Source: Anaerolineaceae bacterium UBA1363
GTDB lineage: Bacteria > Chloroflexota > Anaerolineae > Anaerolineales > Anaerolineaceae
Reading direction: 5' to 3'
Length of the DNA: 64,000 nt
Assembly (NCBI GenBank): GCA_002306055.1
Contig: DBRR01000021.1
Span: 48,259 to 112,258 of the forward strand
Positions 51,933 to 60,408 of the stretch are shown here, in pieces. The notes beneath the pieces are model-generated. The model was not told the DNA's origin, did not search any database, and worked only from the letters and a program-made list of their open reading frames with translations. A program made the position numbers and the translations under genes. Each line of letters opens with the position of its first letter. The first letter of the stretch is position 1.

Positions 51933-52285
51933 CGTTCCTTCCTTTCAGAACGGAGGCAGGTGGACGCCGATGACTTGATTGTACCCAATTTCTATAAACC
52001 GGTTTCTGAAGGTGAAACCAAATTGTAAAATACTCAAAATTTCTTACTCTCTAAGTTTCTCATCTTGTTGTCCCAATAATAAATTCCCCGCGGACAAGTT
52101 CAGCTGTATGAGCCATAAATGAGGAACTCAACAAAAAAGTAATGGTAGGGAGGAATGCGCTTTTTCTGCTCACTCCGCCAAGTTAATCAATGTCGGAGTG
52201 AGCCTGCACCACACTCTTGCCATATTAACCGCCTAAGGCGGGCTCATTCCGACAAAAAAAGAAATTTCAACTTTGTATTGGTTGA
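51933..52285. repeat. Intergenic region with an inverted-repeat element
   Basis: No gene seen. TGTCGGAGTGAGCC (52191-52204) and GGCTCATTCCGACA (52241-52254) are complementary apart from one mismatch and enclose 36 bp, with a second short GCGCTTT...CACTCCGCC segment to the left. It resembles a REP-like or MITE-like palindrome family, related in sequence to CACTCCGAC pieces near 41.2 kb. Confidence 0.5.
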
Positions 52286-53029
52286 CTATTCTTGGTGATG
52301 GCCGCAGCCATTGCTGCGTCCTTGCCCATGCCCGTGATCGTGTTCATGCTCGTGGTCATGCTCTCCATGGTGGTCGCAATTGGCTTCGCCTTCTTGGGGC
52401 AACTGGCCACTAAGCAGTGAAAGCACCTGTTCTTTCACGGGTCCTGATGCTCCGGCGTAGACTTTGATCCCGGATGAGCGCAAGCCATTGACGGCACCTC
52501 CGCCGATGCCCCCACAAATCAGCGTATCCACTCCCTGGCTAACCAAAAAGCCGACCAACGCGCCATGTCCTTCGGCAGGAGCGGCGACTATCTTTTCTTC
52601 CGTGATCTTGCCATCCTCAGCGGTGACAAGGTAAAACTCCGGGGTGCGTCCAAAATGAGGGAAAACCTGTGTGTGTTGAGCTGTAACTGCAATTTTCATC
52701 TTGCTTTTCCTTTCTTCGTATCGAAGATCTGTATGTGTGTTTTGTTCCTGGTCGCCAACGATTTGCAGGGGGAGTCCTTCCACTACTGCCCGCGCGAGTT
52801 TGATGCGCGCAGACGAAACCAGCATCTGCACGCTTTGGCGCGAGATCCCCATTGAGAGAGCCGCCTGAGTTTGTTCCATCCCTGCGTAATCGACCAGGCG
52901 AAGTGCTTCCCATTCTTCAAGCAGCAGGTTGACGTTACTCTGTCCAAATGTAAAATCACCTCCGTGAGGTATAAAGCTTCTCACAGTGGGATATGAACGG
53001 ATTATTTTGCGATTTGGGTTGCGCGGCAT
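52286..53029 (-). CDS. DUF134 (UPF0251) HTH domain fused to a NifX/NifB-type Fe-Mo-cofactor-binding domain
   Basis: A 247-residue protein. The N-terminal 85 residues are a DUF134 DNA-binding module (EEWEALRLVDYAGMEQTQAA, then MGISRQSVQMLVSSAR, a sigma-region-4-like helix-turn-helix). From residue about 111 (MKIAVTAQHTQVFPHFGR) a dinitrogenase iron-molybdenum cofactor domain follows, with GVDTLICGGIGGGAVNGL. The last 30 residues are His-rich with two Cys (DHHGEHDHEHEHDHGHG), a likely metal-binding tail. A perfect 10-4-10 palindrome sits 8 bp upstream of the start, suggesting autoregulation. An internal ATG (52699) with its own AAAGGA could give a separate 137-residue NifX-like protein. No nitrogenase genes are nearby. 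Confidence 0.85.
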   Translation of the reverse strand: MPRNPNRKIIRSYPTVRSFIPHGGDFTFGQSNVNLLLEEWEALRLVDYAGMEQTQAALSMGISRQSVQMLVSSARIKLARAVVEGLPLQIVGDQEQNTHTDLRYEERKSKMKIAVTAQHTQVFPHFGRTPEFYLVTAEDGKITEEKIVAAPAEGHGALVGFLVSQGVDTLICGGIGGGAVNGLRSSGIKVYAGASGPVKEQVLSLLSGQLPQEGEANCDHHGEHDHEHEHDHGHGQGRSNGCGHHQE

Positions 53030-53037
53030 ATTATCCT

Positions 53038-53061
53038 TATTATTGGCTAATGCCAATAATA
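53038..53061. promoter_or_regulatory. Perfect palindromic operator before the DUF134-NifX gene
   Basis: TATTATTGGC-TAAT-GCCAATAATA, 10-bp perfect arms with a 4-bp spacer, 8 bp from the start codon. Position and symmetry fit autorepression by the encoded HTH domain. Confidence 0.7.
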
Positions 53062-53184
53062 CACCAGTTCTTTCAGCTTGCATAGGGTCGTTTTACTTCT
53101 TGAACGACAATCGAAAAGCAATGCAATTTGGGATCCGTTACAATCTATTTATAACCTTATCGTTCAATTTCACGGAGGTTGTAG

Positions 53185-53388
53185 GTGGCTGTGACTCTGC
53201 AAATTAAACGGATCTACGATCCTTACCAGGAATAAGATGGTTTGAGATATCTGGTAGACTGCCTCTGGCAAAGAGGAAGCAGTAAAGAAAAGACCCATCG
53301 GGCTGGATGGTTAAAAATGCTCGGTCGCAGCAGTGCGATCAAGCGGCATCGACCCGCTGGACCAGAAAGCGGTCCGCTACTGGCTTAA
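53185..53388 (+). pseudogene. Remnant of a DUF488-family protein
   Basis: After a GGAGG site, GTG 53185 starts a frame reading VTLQIKRIYDPYQE, then an in-frame TAA, then DGLRYLVDCLWQRGSSKEK and WLKMLGRS. This is the start of DUF488 proteins (IKRIYDPP...DGLRVLVDRLWPRG). The stop codon and divergence afterwards show decay. A different frame at the end (DPLDQKAVRYWLKEQGM...) is an unrelated-looking fragment ending at a TAG near 53417. Confidence 0.7.
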
Positions 53389-53440
53389 AGAACAGGGTAT
53401 GCTGCAGAACAGTTAGTGGGCGATTGCGGAGACCTTTCGC

Positions 53441-53625
53441 GGCGGGAGTAAACCCCCGCGGTAAGAATGGGCTTTAGTCCATCCACTGAGCAGAAATAAG
53501 ATTGGCGGCGGGAGTAAACCCCAGCCGTACGGATGGGCTTTAGTCCATCCGCTGAGCAGAAATAAGATTGGCGGCGGGAGTAAACGCCCGCTGTACGGAT
53601 TGGCTTCAGTCCATCCGCAGAGTTG
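53441..53625. repeat. 66-bp direct tandem repeat, three copies
   Basis: Copies begin at 53441, 53507 and 53573 (the last partial). Each holds two hairpins, GGCGGG...CCCGC and GGATGG-GCTTTAGT-CCATCC, then a GAGCAGAAATAAGATT spacer. The period is divisible by three, so the minus strand shows a repeated open frame. No ribosome site supports translation, and I read this as a REP-type tandem element. Confidence 0.8.
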
Positions 53626-53726
53626 TAAAAATGAAGGTTCGCGGTCGGAGCAGGCCACCATCTTAAGAAAGAGTATAAAAAAGAGGAAAGTCGTCCTATA
53701 ATCAGGATAAAGATTGGAAGAAAAAA

Positions 53727-54242
53727 ATGACAACAAATAACCAAACCAATGAATTAGTCCTTGCCGGCGGCTGCTTCTGGGGAATGGAAGAGCTCTTCCG
53801 CCATCTACCTGGGGTATTGGACACCGATGCCGGTTATACCGGCGGCGAGAATGACCACCCCACCTACCAACACCACCCTGGGCATGCGGAAGCGCTTAAG
53901 ATCGTCTTCGATCCACAGCAAACCGATATTCTGCATCTGCTGGATTTCTTCTTCCGCATTCACGACCCCACAACACTCAACCGGCAAGGTAATGACATTG
54001 GCACCTCCTACCGTTCCGCCATCTTTTATGCCGACGAAGCGCAGAAGCAAGCAGCAAAACAGATGATCGAAAAAGTAAATCAAAGCGGGGTCTGGAAGCG
54101 TCCGGTGGTAACCACTCTTGAGCCGCTCGGCACCTTCTGGCCAGCCGAGGAGTATCACCAGGACTATCTGCAGAAGCTGCCAAATGGGTATACCTGCCAT
54201 TTCATTCGCCCCATTCCGAGTTTCCTGGAAGAGGCTGGTTAA
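53727..54242 (+). CDS. msrA: Peptide-methionine (S)-S-oxide reductase
   Basis: A 171-residue MsrA repairing oxidised methionine. The active-site motif is LAGGCFWGMEELFR (catalytic Cys about residue 14), followed by GVLDTDAGYTGG, a PTYQHHPGHAEAL segment (usual form PTYEQVSSGTTGHAE), DPTTLNRQGNDIGTSYRSAI, and the C-terminal EYHQDYL. The recycling cysteine pattern is that of short MsrA proteins. ATG 53727. No msrB is adjacent. Confidence 0.93.
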   Translation: MTTNNQTNELVLAGGCFWGMEELFRHLPGVLDTDAGYTGGENDHPTYQHHPGHAEALKIVFDPQQTDILHLLDFFFRIHDPTTLNRQGNDIGTSYRSAIFYADEAQKQAAKQMIEKVNQSGVWKRPVVTTLEPLGTFWPAEEYHQDYLQKLPNGYTCHFIRPIPSFLEEAG

Positions 54243-54254
54243 GAGAGTTCTCGT

Positions 54255-54563
54255 ATGCAAGGCAATTCCCCCACACCGCCCGAAAGTAAGATGCACAAAT
54301 ACCTGAAAATGCTCAAGGTATACGGGTTTATTGCGTTAGGCATTCTCGTTCTTTTTTCAGTGTTTGGCTTTTTAACCAGCGGGGTGCCTGGGCTGCTCAA
54401 CGCACTGAATTTGGGCTTGATTGTCTGTGCCATTGGGCTGCCATTTTTGGGGATAATTATCAGCATCACCTACTGGAGTGGGTTTGCCAGCAGGTGGGGT
54501 GAGGAAAAGTATAAAGAGCAATTGGAAGGAAAACCTGATGATAAGAAGGATCAGGACCTGTGA
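54255..54563 (+). CDS. Small membrane protein of unknown function
   Basis: A 102-residue protein with two hydrophobic helices (VYGFIALGILVLFSVFGFLTS and LGLIVCAIGLPFLGIIISI) and a polar, charged C-terminus (KYKEQLEGKPDDKKDQDL). No family recognised. It begins 12 bp after msrA and overlaps nothing; ATG 54291 is an alternative start. It is followed closely by a lipoprotein gene, so msrA, this gene and the lipoprotein may be one transcript. Confidence 0.55.
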   Translation: MQGNSPTPPESKMHKYLKMLKVYGFIALGILVLFSVFGFLTSGVPGLLNALNLGLIVCAIGLPFLGIIISITYWSGFASRWGEEKYKEQLEGKPDDKKDQDL

Positions 54564-54597
54564 TCTGATTAGAATAGGAAAATCTGGGAGGATGACG

Positions 54598-55602
54598 ATG
54601 AAAACAAGACTATTTCTGCTGATGATTATTTTTGCATTGGGGCTAAGCGCCTGTGTGCCTGCGGTTGAAAACCCGCCAACAACGATGCCGCATGGCGAGA
54701 TCAGCCCTGAACCTACTGATATGCTTGTTACGGAACCTCCCACCGAGGAGCCGCAACCCACGCCACAGCCTACGTTGGAACCTACGGCGGAGGTGGTAAC
54801 ACCGGCTTCCAATCTCTACGCCTATGTCAAAGATTACCAGGTTTACATTCTTAACCCCGTGGATTTGTCGGTGGTGAAGATAGGTGATTCCAACCATCCT
54901 TTTGGATATGGACCCGACTGCTGGCAGAGTTCTCCCCGTCTTTCGCTGGACGGTCGTTACCTCGCCTTTGAGGTGAACTGCGGCAATTCCTTTATCGTGT
55001 ATGATCTGCTCGAAAACAACCAAATCGCTGAGATCGTGAAAGCATCCGACCCCGAAATTCTCGGAGATACCCTGCTTGGCTGGGCAGAAAACGGGCGGCT
55101 CTACTACACCCGAATGGTCGGCGGCTGCAGTTTTGAGCCAGAACTGAAGGGTCCGGAAAGAATGGAAGTTTATTCCTATGATCCCGTTTCAGGTGGCACG
55201 CGCTACGAATTTGACCTTCCCAAGGTCAATGATGTGCCGCATGCCTACAGCATCGGCATCACCATCGATCCCCAGGCCGCCTACGTCATTGCCTGGAATG
55301 CCGCTTGTTCGGTGGGGCTCGGTACCCGGTTTCTTTTGAACACCAGTACCGGCGATTACGAGCTCGAGCCCAGCACCTGGCCGGAAAGCTTCGGCGACCT
55401 TGAAGGACATTATTCATCCTTCCCTGCGGAGCAGTATGTATACGGGGCAGATGGTGGCAAACTGTTTGTCCTCAAAGATCCTGAAATCGAATGGGACCCC
55501 AACGCCAGGCTGATGTTCCTTCCCGCAGGAGCAAGCGAATCAGTTCAGATCGACTCGGGTAATTTCATTGAATTGGTCAGCCAGGCGCCTTTGGTGAAGT
55601 AA
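54598..55602 (+). CDS. Secreted lipoprotein with Thr/Pro-rich linker, probable beta-propeller
   Basis: A 334-residue lipoprotein: signal peptide LFLLMIIFALGLSAC with lipobox, then a P/T/E-rich linker (TEEPQPTPQPTLEPTAE), then a 270-residue domain. Strand-rich pieces (SLDGRYLAFEVNCGNSFIVY, LLGWAENGRLYYTRM) suggest a WD40/TolB-like propeller. Function unknown. ATG 54598 is chosen because GGGAGG lies six bases upstream; the in-frame ATG at 54592 abuts that site. It resembles the lipoprotein at 17.4 kb in layout but not obviously in sequence. Confidence 0.7.
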   Translation: MKTRLFLLMIIFALGLSACVPAVENPPTTMPHGEISPEPTDMLVTEPPTEEPQPTPQPTLEPTAEVVTPASNLYAYVKDYQVYILNPVDLSVVKIGDSNHPFGYGPDCWQSSPRLSLDGRYLAFEVNCGNSFIVYDLLENNQIAEIVKASDPEILGDTLLGWAENGRLYYTRMVGGCSFEPELKGPERMEVYSYDPVSGGTRYEFDLPKVNDVPHAYSIGITIDPQAAYVIAWNAACSVGLGTRFLLNTSTGDYELEPSTWPESFGDLEGHYSSFPAEQYVYGADGGKLFVLKDPEIEWDPNARLMFLPAGASESVQIDSGNFIELVSQAPLVK

Positions 55603-55661
55603 GAGCATTATTAATATTTCATCATAAGTCCTCCACAGCCTGCAAAGTGGCTGGATATTTT

Positions 55662-55670
55662 GGTATACTC
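55662..55670 (+). promoter_or_regulatory. Extended -10 promoter of clpC
   Basis: TGGTATACT, an extended -10 (TGn plus TATACT), with a weak TGCAAA at 55642. It gives a leader of about 140 nt. Confidence 0.5.
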
Positions 55671-55703
55671 AAATTACCGGAAAATGACACTCCGGGATAT
55701 TGT

Positions 55704-55792
55704 GAGCCCTCTTTTTGGGGCTCCCCCAGTCTGATTTCCCCTGCCAAAATCGAACATCGGGACCACCAAGGCAGGATTAGCCTGACAAGGCT
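55704..55792 (+). ncRNA. Structured 5' leader of clpC (candidate cis-regulatory RNA)
   Basis: Three stems can be drawn in order: GAGCCC/GGGCTC (55704-55723), CCTGCC/GGCAGG (55740-55745 with 55770-55775), and AGCCT/AGGCT (55779-55792, loop GACA). The last ends 12 nt before the GAGG ribosome site. No known riboswitch class is recognised; a thermosensor or stress-responsive leader is a guess from the gene it precedes. Confidence 0.4.
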
Positions 55793-55814
55793 ATGAAAGA
55801 TTTTGAGGTTTACT

Positions 55815-58394
55815 TTGGCTAATATGTATCAATTAACTCAAAAAGCCAAGAAAATTCTGAGCAATGCCCGCAGGATTGCCATGCAATTCAACGCGGACAC
55901 GATTGGCACTGATCACCTGCTCGCCGGCATCATCGCCGAGAACAGCTGTGTGGCATATCGTGTGCTGCGCGATCTCGGAATCGAAGAGAACGTGATTTTT
56001 GGCGCCATCCAACAGGGTGAGAGCGAACTGCCAGATGATCGCGATCTACGGCTTGGTGAAGACATTAAAAAAACACTTGAATACGCCATCGAAGAGGCTG
56101 AGAAAGATCAGTCCCCCATGGTTGGAACAGAACATATCCTGCTCGGTTTAAGCCGGGATACCGAATTCAAGGGGATGGATATTCTGATCCGGTTCGGTAT
56201 CACTCCGGAACAGTTGCGCCGCCATACCAACCGCGTTTTGCGGGATGCTAAAGAAGCAGGCGAACAGCGGCAGGAGCGTTCGGAAGGGCGCGAGGAACGC
56301 CGCGACAGGACGGAAACCGAAGGTGTTGGCAGCCAACGCCGCTTACGCAGCAAGGAAAAGGATTCCGACAGCAACTCACCCCTGGTGGACCAATTGGCTA
56401 CAGACCTGACTGCGCTGGCTGAAGCTGGCAAGCTCGATCCCGTCATTGGGCGTCAGAAAGAGATTGAACGCGTCATTCAGATTTTGGCGCGCCGCACCAA
56501 GAATAATCCCGCCCTGATCGGTGAGCCGGGCGTGGGCAAGACTGCCATCGTGGAAGGTCTCGCCCAGCGCATCATTGAAGGCGATGTGCCGGCGCTTTTG
56601 CTCAAAAAACGCGTGCTTCAATTGGATGTGGGCTCCCTTGTTGCTGGCACGATGTATCGCGGGCAGTTTGAGGAACGCCTGAAGCGTGTGATTGACGAAC
56701 TCAAAGCCAGTGGCGCGATCGTCTTCATTGACGAATTCCATATGCTGGTTGGGGCTGGTTCGGCAGGTTCGTCTGTGGACGCTGCCAATATCCTCAAGCC
56801 GGCTCTCTCACGCGGCGAACTGCAGATGATCGGCGCCACCACGATCAATGAGTACCGCAAAAACATCGAGAGCGATGCCGCCCTCGAACGTCGTTTTCAG
56901 CCTATCATGGTGGAAGAGCCAACCATCCAAGAGACTATCGCAATTCTGCACGGCATTCGCCCGAAATATGAAGAGCATCACCGCCTTAAAATCACAGATG
57001 AAGCCCTGGAGTCAGCGGCAAAACTCAGCGCTCGCTACGTCACTGACCGCTTCCTGCCCGACAAGGCAATCGACCTGGTGGACGAAGCCGCCTCCCGTGT
57101 GCGCATGTACAAGAGCGAGGCAGCGATTACGAGCAAGGATATTGTGAGCGAACTCCGGGATATAAACAAGCAGTTAAATGACCCCGATTCCAACCTGGAC
57201 AACGATGCCACAGAAGCGCTGACCCAAACACAACTCAAGTTGGAAGACGAACTCCAGGCTCTGCAAACCGGATGGGATCGTGCAAACGCCCCGACTGTAA
57301 CCGAGGAAGATATTGCTGAGGTCATTTCCATGTGGACCGGCATCCCCCTCACACAGATCGCTATCGAAGAGTCGACCAAGCTGCTTCATCTCGAGGAAGA
57401 ACTGGGCAAGGTGATCATCGGGCAGACCGAAGCCATTCAAGCCGTCTCGAAGGCTATCCGTCGTGCGCGGGCTGGTCTCAAGAGCGAGCATCGACCGATT
57501 GGGTCTTTTATGTTCCTTGGACCCACCGGTGTTGGCAAGACGGAGCTGACGAAAGCCCTTGCCAAACAGATGTTTGGTTCTGAGGACGCTCTCATTCAAA
57601 TTGATATGTCCGAGTTCATGGAACGCCACAGCATGAGCCGGCTGGTTGGCGCGCCTCCAGGCTACATCGGCTACGAGGAATCCGGTCAGTTGACCGAAGC
57701 CATCCGCCGTAAGCCTTACTCGATCGTGGTTTTTGACGAAATCGAGAAAGCCCATCCGGAAGCTCTTAACATGCTGCTGCAGATTATGGAAGAGGGTCAC
57801 CTCACCGATGCCAAGGGGCACAAGGTAGACTTCCGCAACGCCATCATCATCATGACAACCAACATCGGCGCTGAGTTGATCCGCCACCAGTCCGCCCTGG
57901 GCTTTGCCCTGGATTTGGACGAGGTCCGCGAGGAGCAATTTGCTTACGATGAGATGCACAAGAAGTTGATCGAAGCGCTCAAACGCAGCTTCCGCCCTGA
58001 ATTTGTCAACCGGCTCGACTCGGTGATCGTTTTCCGTGCGCTCAACCGCGCGGATATCCGCGAAATCGTCTCGCTCGAGATTCAGAAAGTCCAGGAACGC
58101 CTGGTGGAGCAGAGCATCAGCCTGTTCCCCACAGACAGCGCGCTGGATTACCTGGCTGAGCTTGGCTACGACCCCGAGATGGGTGCGCGCCCTGTGCGGC
58201 GTGTGATCCAGCAACAAGTGGAAGAGCGACTTTCGGACGGATTGCTGGCGGGAGACTTTGGCACTGGCGATAGGATTCTGATCGACCTCGAAGAATTTAT
58301 CAGCGAGGACGGCGAACCCCAAAAACGCATCGTGCTCAAACGCGAAAACCACACGGAAGAGAAAGAAGAAACCCCTGAGATGATGGGAGCGTAA
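55815..58394 (+). CDS. clpC: ATP-dependent Clp protease ATP-binding subunit ClpC
   Basis: An 859-residue Hsp100 unfoldase that feeds substrates to ClpP. The N-domain has two Clp_N repeats (QLTQKAKKILSNARRIAMQF, then VGTEHILLGLSRD). AAA-1 has Walker A GEPGVGKTAIVEGL. A linker with short UVR-like coiled coil follows. AAA-2 has GPTGVGKTELTKALAK, and QSALGFALD carries the LGF ClpP-docking loop. It is ClpC-type, not ClpB, because the long middle domain is absent. The best start is TTG 55815: GAGG lies six bases upstream and the protein then begins MANMYQLTQKAKK. It lies 9 bp before radA, as in many Gram-positive clpC-radA pairs. Confidence 0.93.
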   Translation: MANMYQLTQKAKKILSNARRIAMQFNADTIGTDHLLAGIIAENSCVAYRVLRDLGIEENVIFGAIQQGESELPDDRDLRLGEDIKKTLEYAIEEAEKDQSPMVGTEHILLGLSRDTEFKGMDILIRFGITPEQLRRHTNRVLRDAKEAGEQRQERSEGREERRDRTETEGVGSQRRLRSKEKDSDSNSPLVDQLATDLTALAEAGKLDPVIGRQKEIERVIQILARRTKNNPALIGEPGVGKTAIVEGLAQRIIEGDVPALLLKKRVLQLDVGSLVAGTMYRGQFEERLKRVIDELKASGAIVFIDEFHMLVGAGSAGSSVDAANILKPALSRGELQMIGATTINEYRKNIESDAALERRFQPIMVEEPTIQETIAILHGIRPKYEEHHRLKITDEALESAAKLSARYVTDRFLPDKAIDLVDEAASRVRMYKSEAAITSKDIVSELRDINKQLNDPDSNLDNDATEALTQTQLKLEDELQALQTGWDRANAPTVTEEDIAEVISMWTGIPLTQIAIEESTKLLHLEEELGKVIIGQTEAIQAVSKAIRRARAGLKSEHRPIGSFMFLGPTGVGKTELTKALAKQMFGSEDALIQIDMSEFMERHSMSRLVGAPPGYIGYEESGQLTEAIRRKPYSIVVFDEIEKAHPEALNMLLQIMEEGHLTDAKGHKVDFRNAIIIMTTNIGAELIRHQSALGFALDLDEVREEQFAYDEMHKKLIEALKRSFRPEFVNRLDSVIVFRALNRADIREIVSLEIQKVQERLVEQSISLFPTDSALDYLAELGYDPEMGARPVRRVIQQQVEERLSDGLLAGDFGTGDRILIDLEEFISEDGEPQKRIVLKRENHTEEKEETPEMMGA

Positions 58395-58403
58395 AACAGA
58401 TAA

Positions 58404-59846
58404 ATGGCAAAAACCTACTCACGGTTTGTGTGTCAGGTCTGCGGGAAGGTTAGTTCCCGCGCCTTTGGTCGCTGCCCCGGCTGCGGTAGCTGGGACTCAA
58501 TGATCGAGGAAATTGTCGAAACCGAAAACGAGAAGTCAGCCCACGCAATCCGTGGGCTGACTGGTACTTCCAGGGTGCATTCACTTTCAGAGATCGAAAG
58601 TCAGCAGGAAGAACGCCTGCCGCTGCCGATTGAGGAATTCGCGCGGGTGTTAGGCGGGGGCATCGTGCCTGGCTCGGTCGTTTTGATCGGTGGGGATCCG
58701 GGCATAGGCAAAAGCACGCTCACGCTGCAGATGGCAATGCAGCTGGCGGGAAGACACACCGTCTTGTACGTTTCGGGTGAGGAATCCGAACGTCAGATCA
58801 AAATGCGTGCCGACCGCCTGGCTGAAAAAGATCAGAGCGGCAGCCCCAAATTGCCCACTCACCTGCTGCTGGTGACTGAAACCAACCTGGCGCAGATCTT
58901 CAAACACATTGAGGACACCAAGCCAACCCTGGTGATCATCGACTCGATCCAAACCATGACCCTGCCAGAGATGGAATCGGCGGCAGGCTCGATCTCGCAG
59001 GTGCGCGAATGCGCTGCACGTTTTCGTGAACTGGCAAAGAGCAGCGGCGTGACCGTATTCTTGATCGGGCACGTAACAAAGGAAGGCGCCATTGCCGGTC
59101 CGCGCGTTCTGGAGCACATCGTCGATACGGTGCTTTACCTGGAAGGTGAGCATTTTCAGTCGTACCGGTTGTTGCGGTCAGTGAAGAATCGCTTTGGCGC
59201 GACCAGTGAGGTTGGCGTGTTTGAAATGCAGGAAAAAGGCATGGTGGAAGTGCGCAACCCCAGTGAAGTCTTCCTGGCGGAACGCATGATCAACGCCCCG
59301 GGCTCGGCTATCGCAGTCACCATGGAAGGTACCCGTCCCCTCTTGGTGGAAATCCAGGGGCTCACCACCCCCACCAACTTTGGCAACCCGCGCCGTACGG
59401 CGAATGGCATCGACTTTAACCGCCTTCTAATCTTAACAGCAGTGCTGACGCGTCGATTAGGGGTCAATCTTAGCAATCAGGACGTGATCACAAATGTGGT
59501 TAGCGGGCTGCGGATTGATGAACCTGCAGCCGATCTGGCGGTGGCGACCGCGATTGCCTCTTCCTACCGGGATACTCCCGTACGGGCAGACACCGTCCTG
59601 ATCGGCGAGATTGGGCTTTCGGGAGAACTGCGCATGGTGGGGCAGATGCAAACCCGGCTGCGCGAAGCCGCCAAGTTGGGTTTCAAACGGGCAGTTGTGC
59701 CCAAACGCCTGCGTAAAAGCGAGCCATGGCCAGAAGGCATCGAGGTGATCGAAGCGCGCTCCCTGCGTGAAGCGCTCAAAGCTGCCTTGTTGGAAGAAGA
59801 ATCTGAAAAGACATCTAACGTTAAACTCTCGGAGCATCAGAAATAA
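58404..59846 (+). CDS. radA: DNA repair protein RadA (Sms)
   Basis: A 480-residue DnaB-like helicase/branch-migration factor in recombination and natural transformation. Features in order: N-terminal C4 zinc finger (FVCQVCGKVSSRAFGRCPGCG), RecA-like core with Walker A IGGDPGIGKSTLTLQM, Walker B LVIIDSIQTM, the RadA-specific KNRFGATSEVGVFEM, and a C-terminal Lon-like domain (GLSGELRMVGQMQTRLREA). All expected motifs are intact. It is coupled to clpC upstream. comEC is elsewhere in the window, so a transformation role is possible. Confidence 0.95.
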   Translation: MAKTYSRFVCQVCGKVSSRAFGRCPGCGSWDSMIEEIVETENEKSAHAIRGLTGTSRVHSLSEIESQQEERLPLPIEEFARVLGGGIVPGSVVLIGGDPGIGKSTLTLQMAMQLAGRHTVLYVSGEESERQIKMRADRLAEKDQSGSPKLPTHLLLVTETNLAQIFKHIEDTKPTLVIIDSIQTMTLPEMESAAGSISQVRECAARFRELAKSSGVTVFLIGHVTKEGAIAGPRVLEHIVDTVLYLEGEHFQSYRLLRSVKNRFGATSEVGVFEMQEKGMVEVRNPSEVFLAERMINAPGSAIAVTMEGTRPLLVEIQGLTTPTNFGNPRRTANGIDFNRLLILTAVLTRRLGVNLSNQDVITNVVSGLRIDEPAADLAVATAIASSYRDTPVRADTVLIGEIGLSGELRMVGQMQTRLREAAKLGFKRAVVPKRLRKSEPWPEGIEVIEARSLREALKAALLEEESEKTSNVKLSEHQK

Positions 59847-59903
59847 TAAAAACCCAAGTGCCTGTCATGGTAGGATATAAGCAGACAAAAGAAAGAGAAA
59901 CAT

Positions 59904-60401
59904 ATGACTTCGATCATTGATTCCACCCGCAAAAACCACGCTCTCGAGCATGCCACCATGACCATCCTGGCTGAGCGCTACAGAGGCGTGCGTATGATGG
60001 GGCATTCCAGCCCTGTTGGTTTTATCCTGATGGCTGACTTGCCAACCGAGATCGTCACCGAGGCTGTGCTTGAAGCCAAGCGCCGCCTGGAAAACGGTGA
60101 GCCAAACCTGGCGGTGCATCCTAATTGCGGCACCAACATGGCGGTCTCGAGCCTTGCCAGCAGTGCCGCGGCATTCAGCGTGCTTGGGATATTGAGTAAC
60201 AAAGGTAAAAATGCCTGGTGGCACTATCTGATTGCCACGCTTGTTGCAATCCCTGCGTTTCACCTGGCAAAACCGCTCGGTCCGAAACTCCAGAAAAACC
60301 TCACCACCGATCCTGATACACAGGACATGGCTGTCCAAATGGTGACCAGCCAAAAAACAGCTAACAGCTTCGTTCATTTCATCCGTACCAGCGCCAGTTA
60401 G
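59904..60401 (+). CDS. DUF6391-type protein
   Basis: A 165-residue protein with the N-terminal motif TRKNHALEHATMTILAERY seen in DUF6391 proteins, then GHSSPVGFILMADLPTEIV, NLAVHPNCGTNMAVSS, and two hydrophobic segments (SSLASSAAAFSVLGIL and HYLIATLVAIPAFHLA). Conserved His/Glu (HALEH) and Cys-Gly suggest a metal site or enzyme, but function is unknown. It lies between radA and holA, only 8 bp before the latter. Confidence 0.7.
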   Translation: MTSIIDSTRKNHALEHATMTILAERYRGVRMMGHSSPVGFILMADLPTEIVTEAVLEAKRRLENGEPNLAVHPNCGTNMAVSSLASSAAAFSVLGILSNKGKNAWWHYLIATLVAIPAFHLAKPLGPKLQKNLTTDPDTQDMAVQMVTSQKTANSFVHFIRTSAS

Positions 60402-60408
60402 GGGCAGT

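Noticed and set aside
53385..53744. Minus-strand 119-residue ORF with 22-residue repeats
   Set aside because: It is created by the 66-bp tandem hairpin repeat; no ribosome site, and it overlaps the start of msrA on the other strand.
55671..55814. SRP RNA or tmRNA gene in the clpC leader
   Set aside because: The conserved SRP tetraloop domain and tmRNA tRNA-like ends are not seen; only generic hairpins.
57174..58352. 392-residue minus-strand ORF opposite clpC
   Set aside because: It is antisense to conserved ClpC AAA-2 coding sequence; length is explained by codon bias of the + strand gene.
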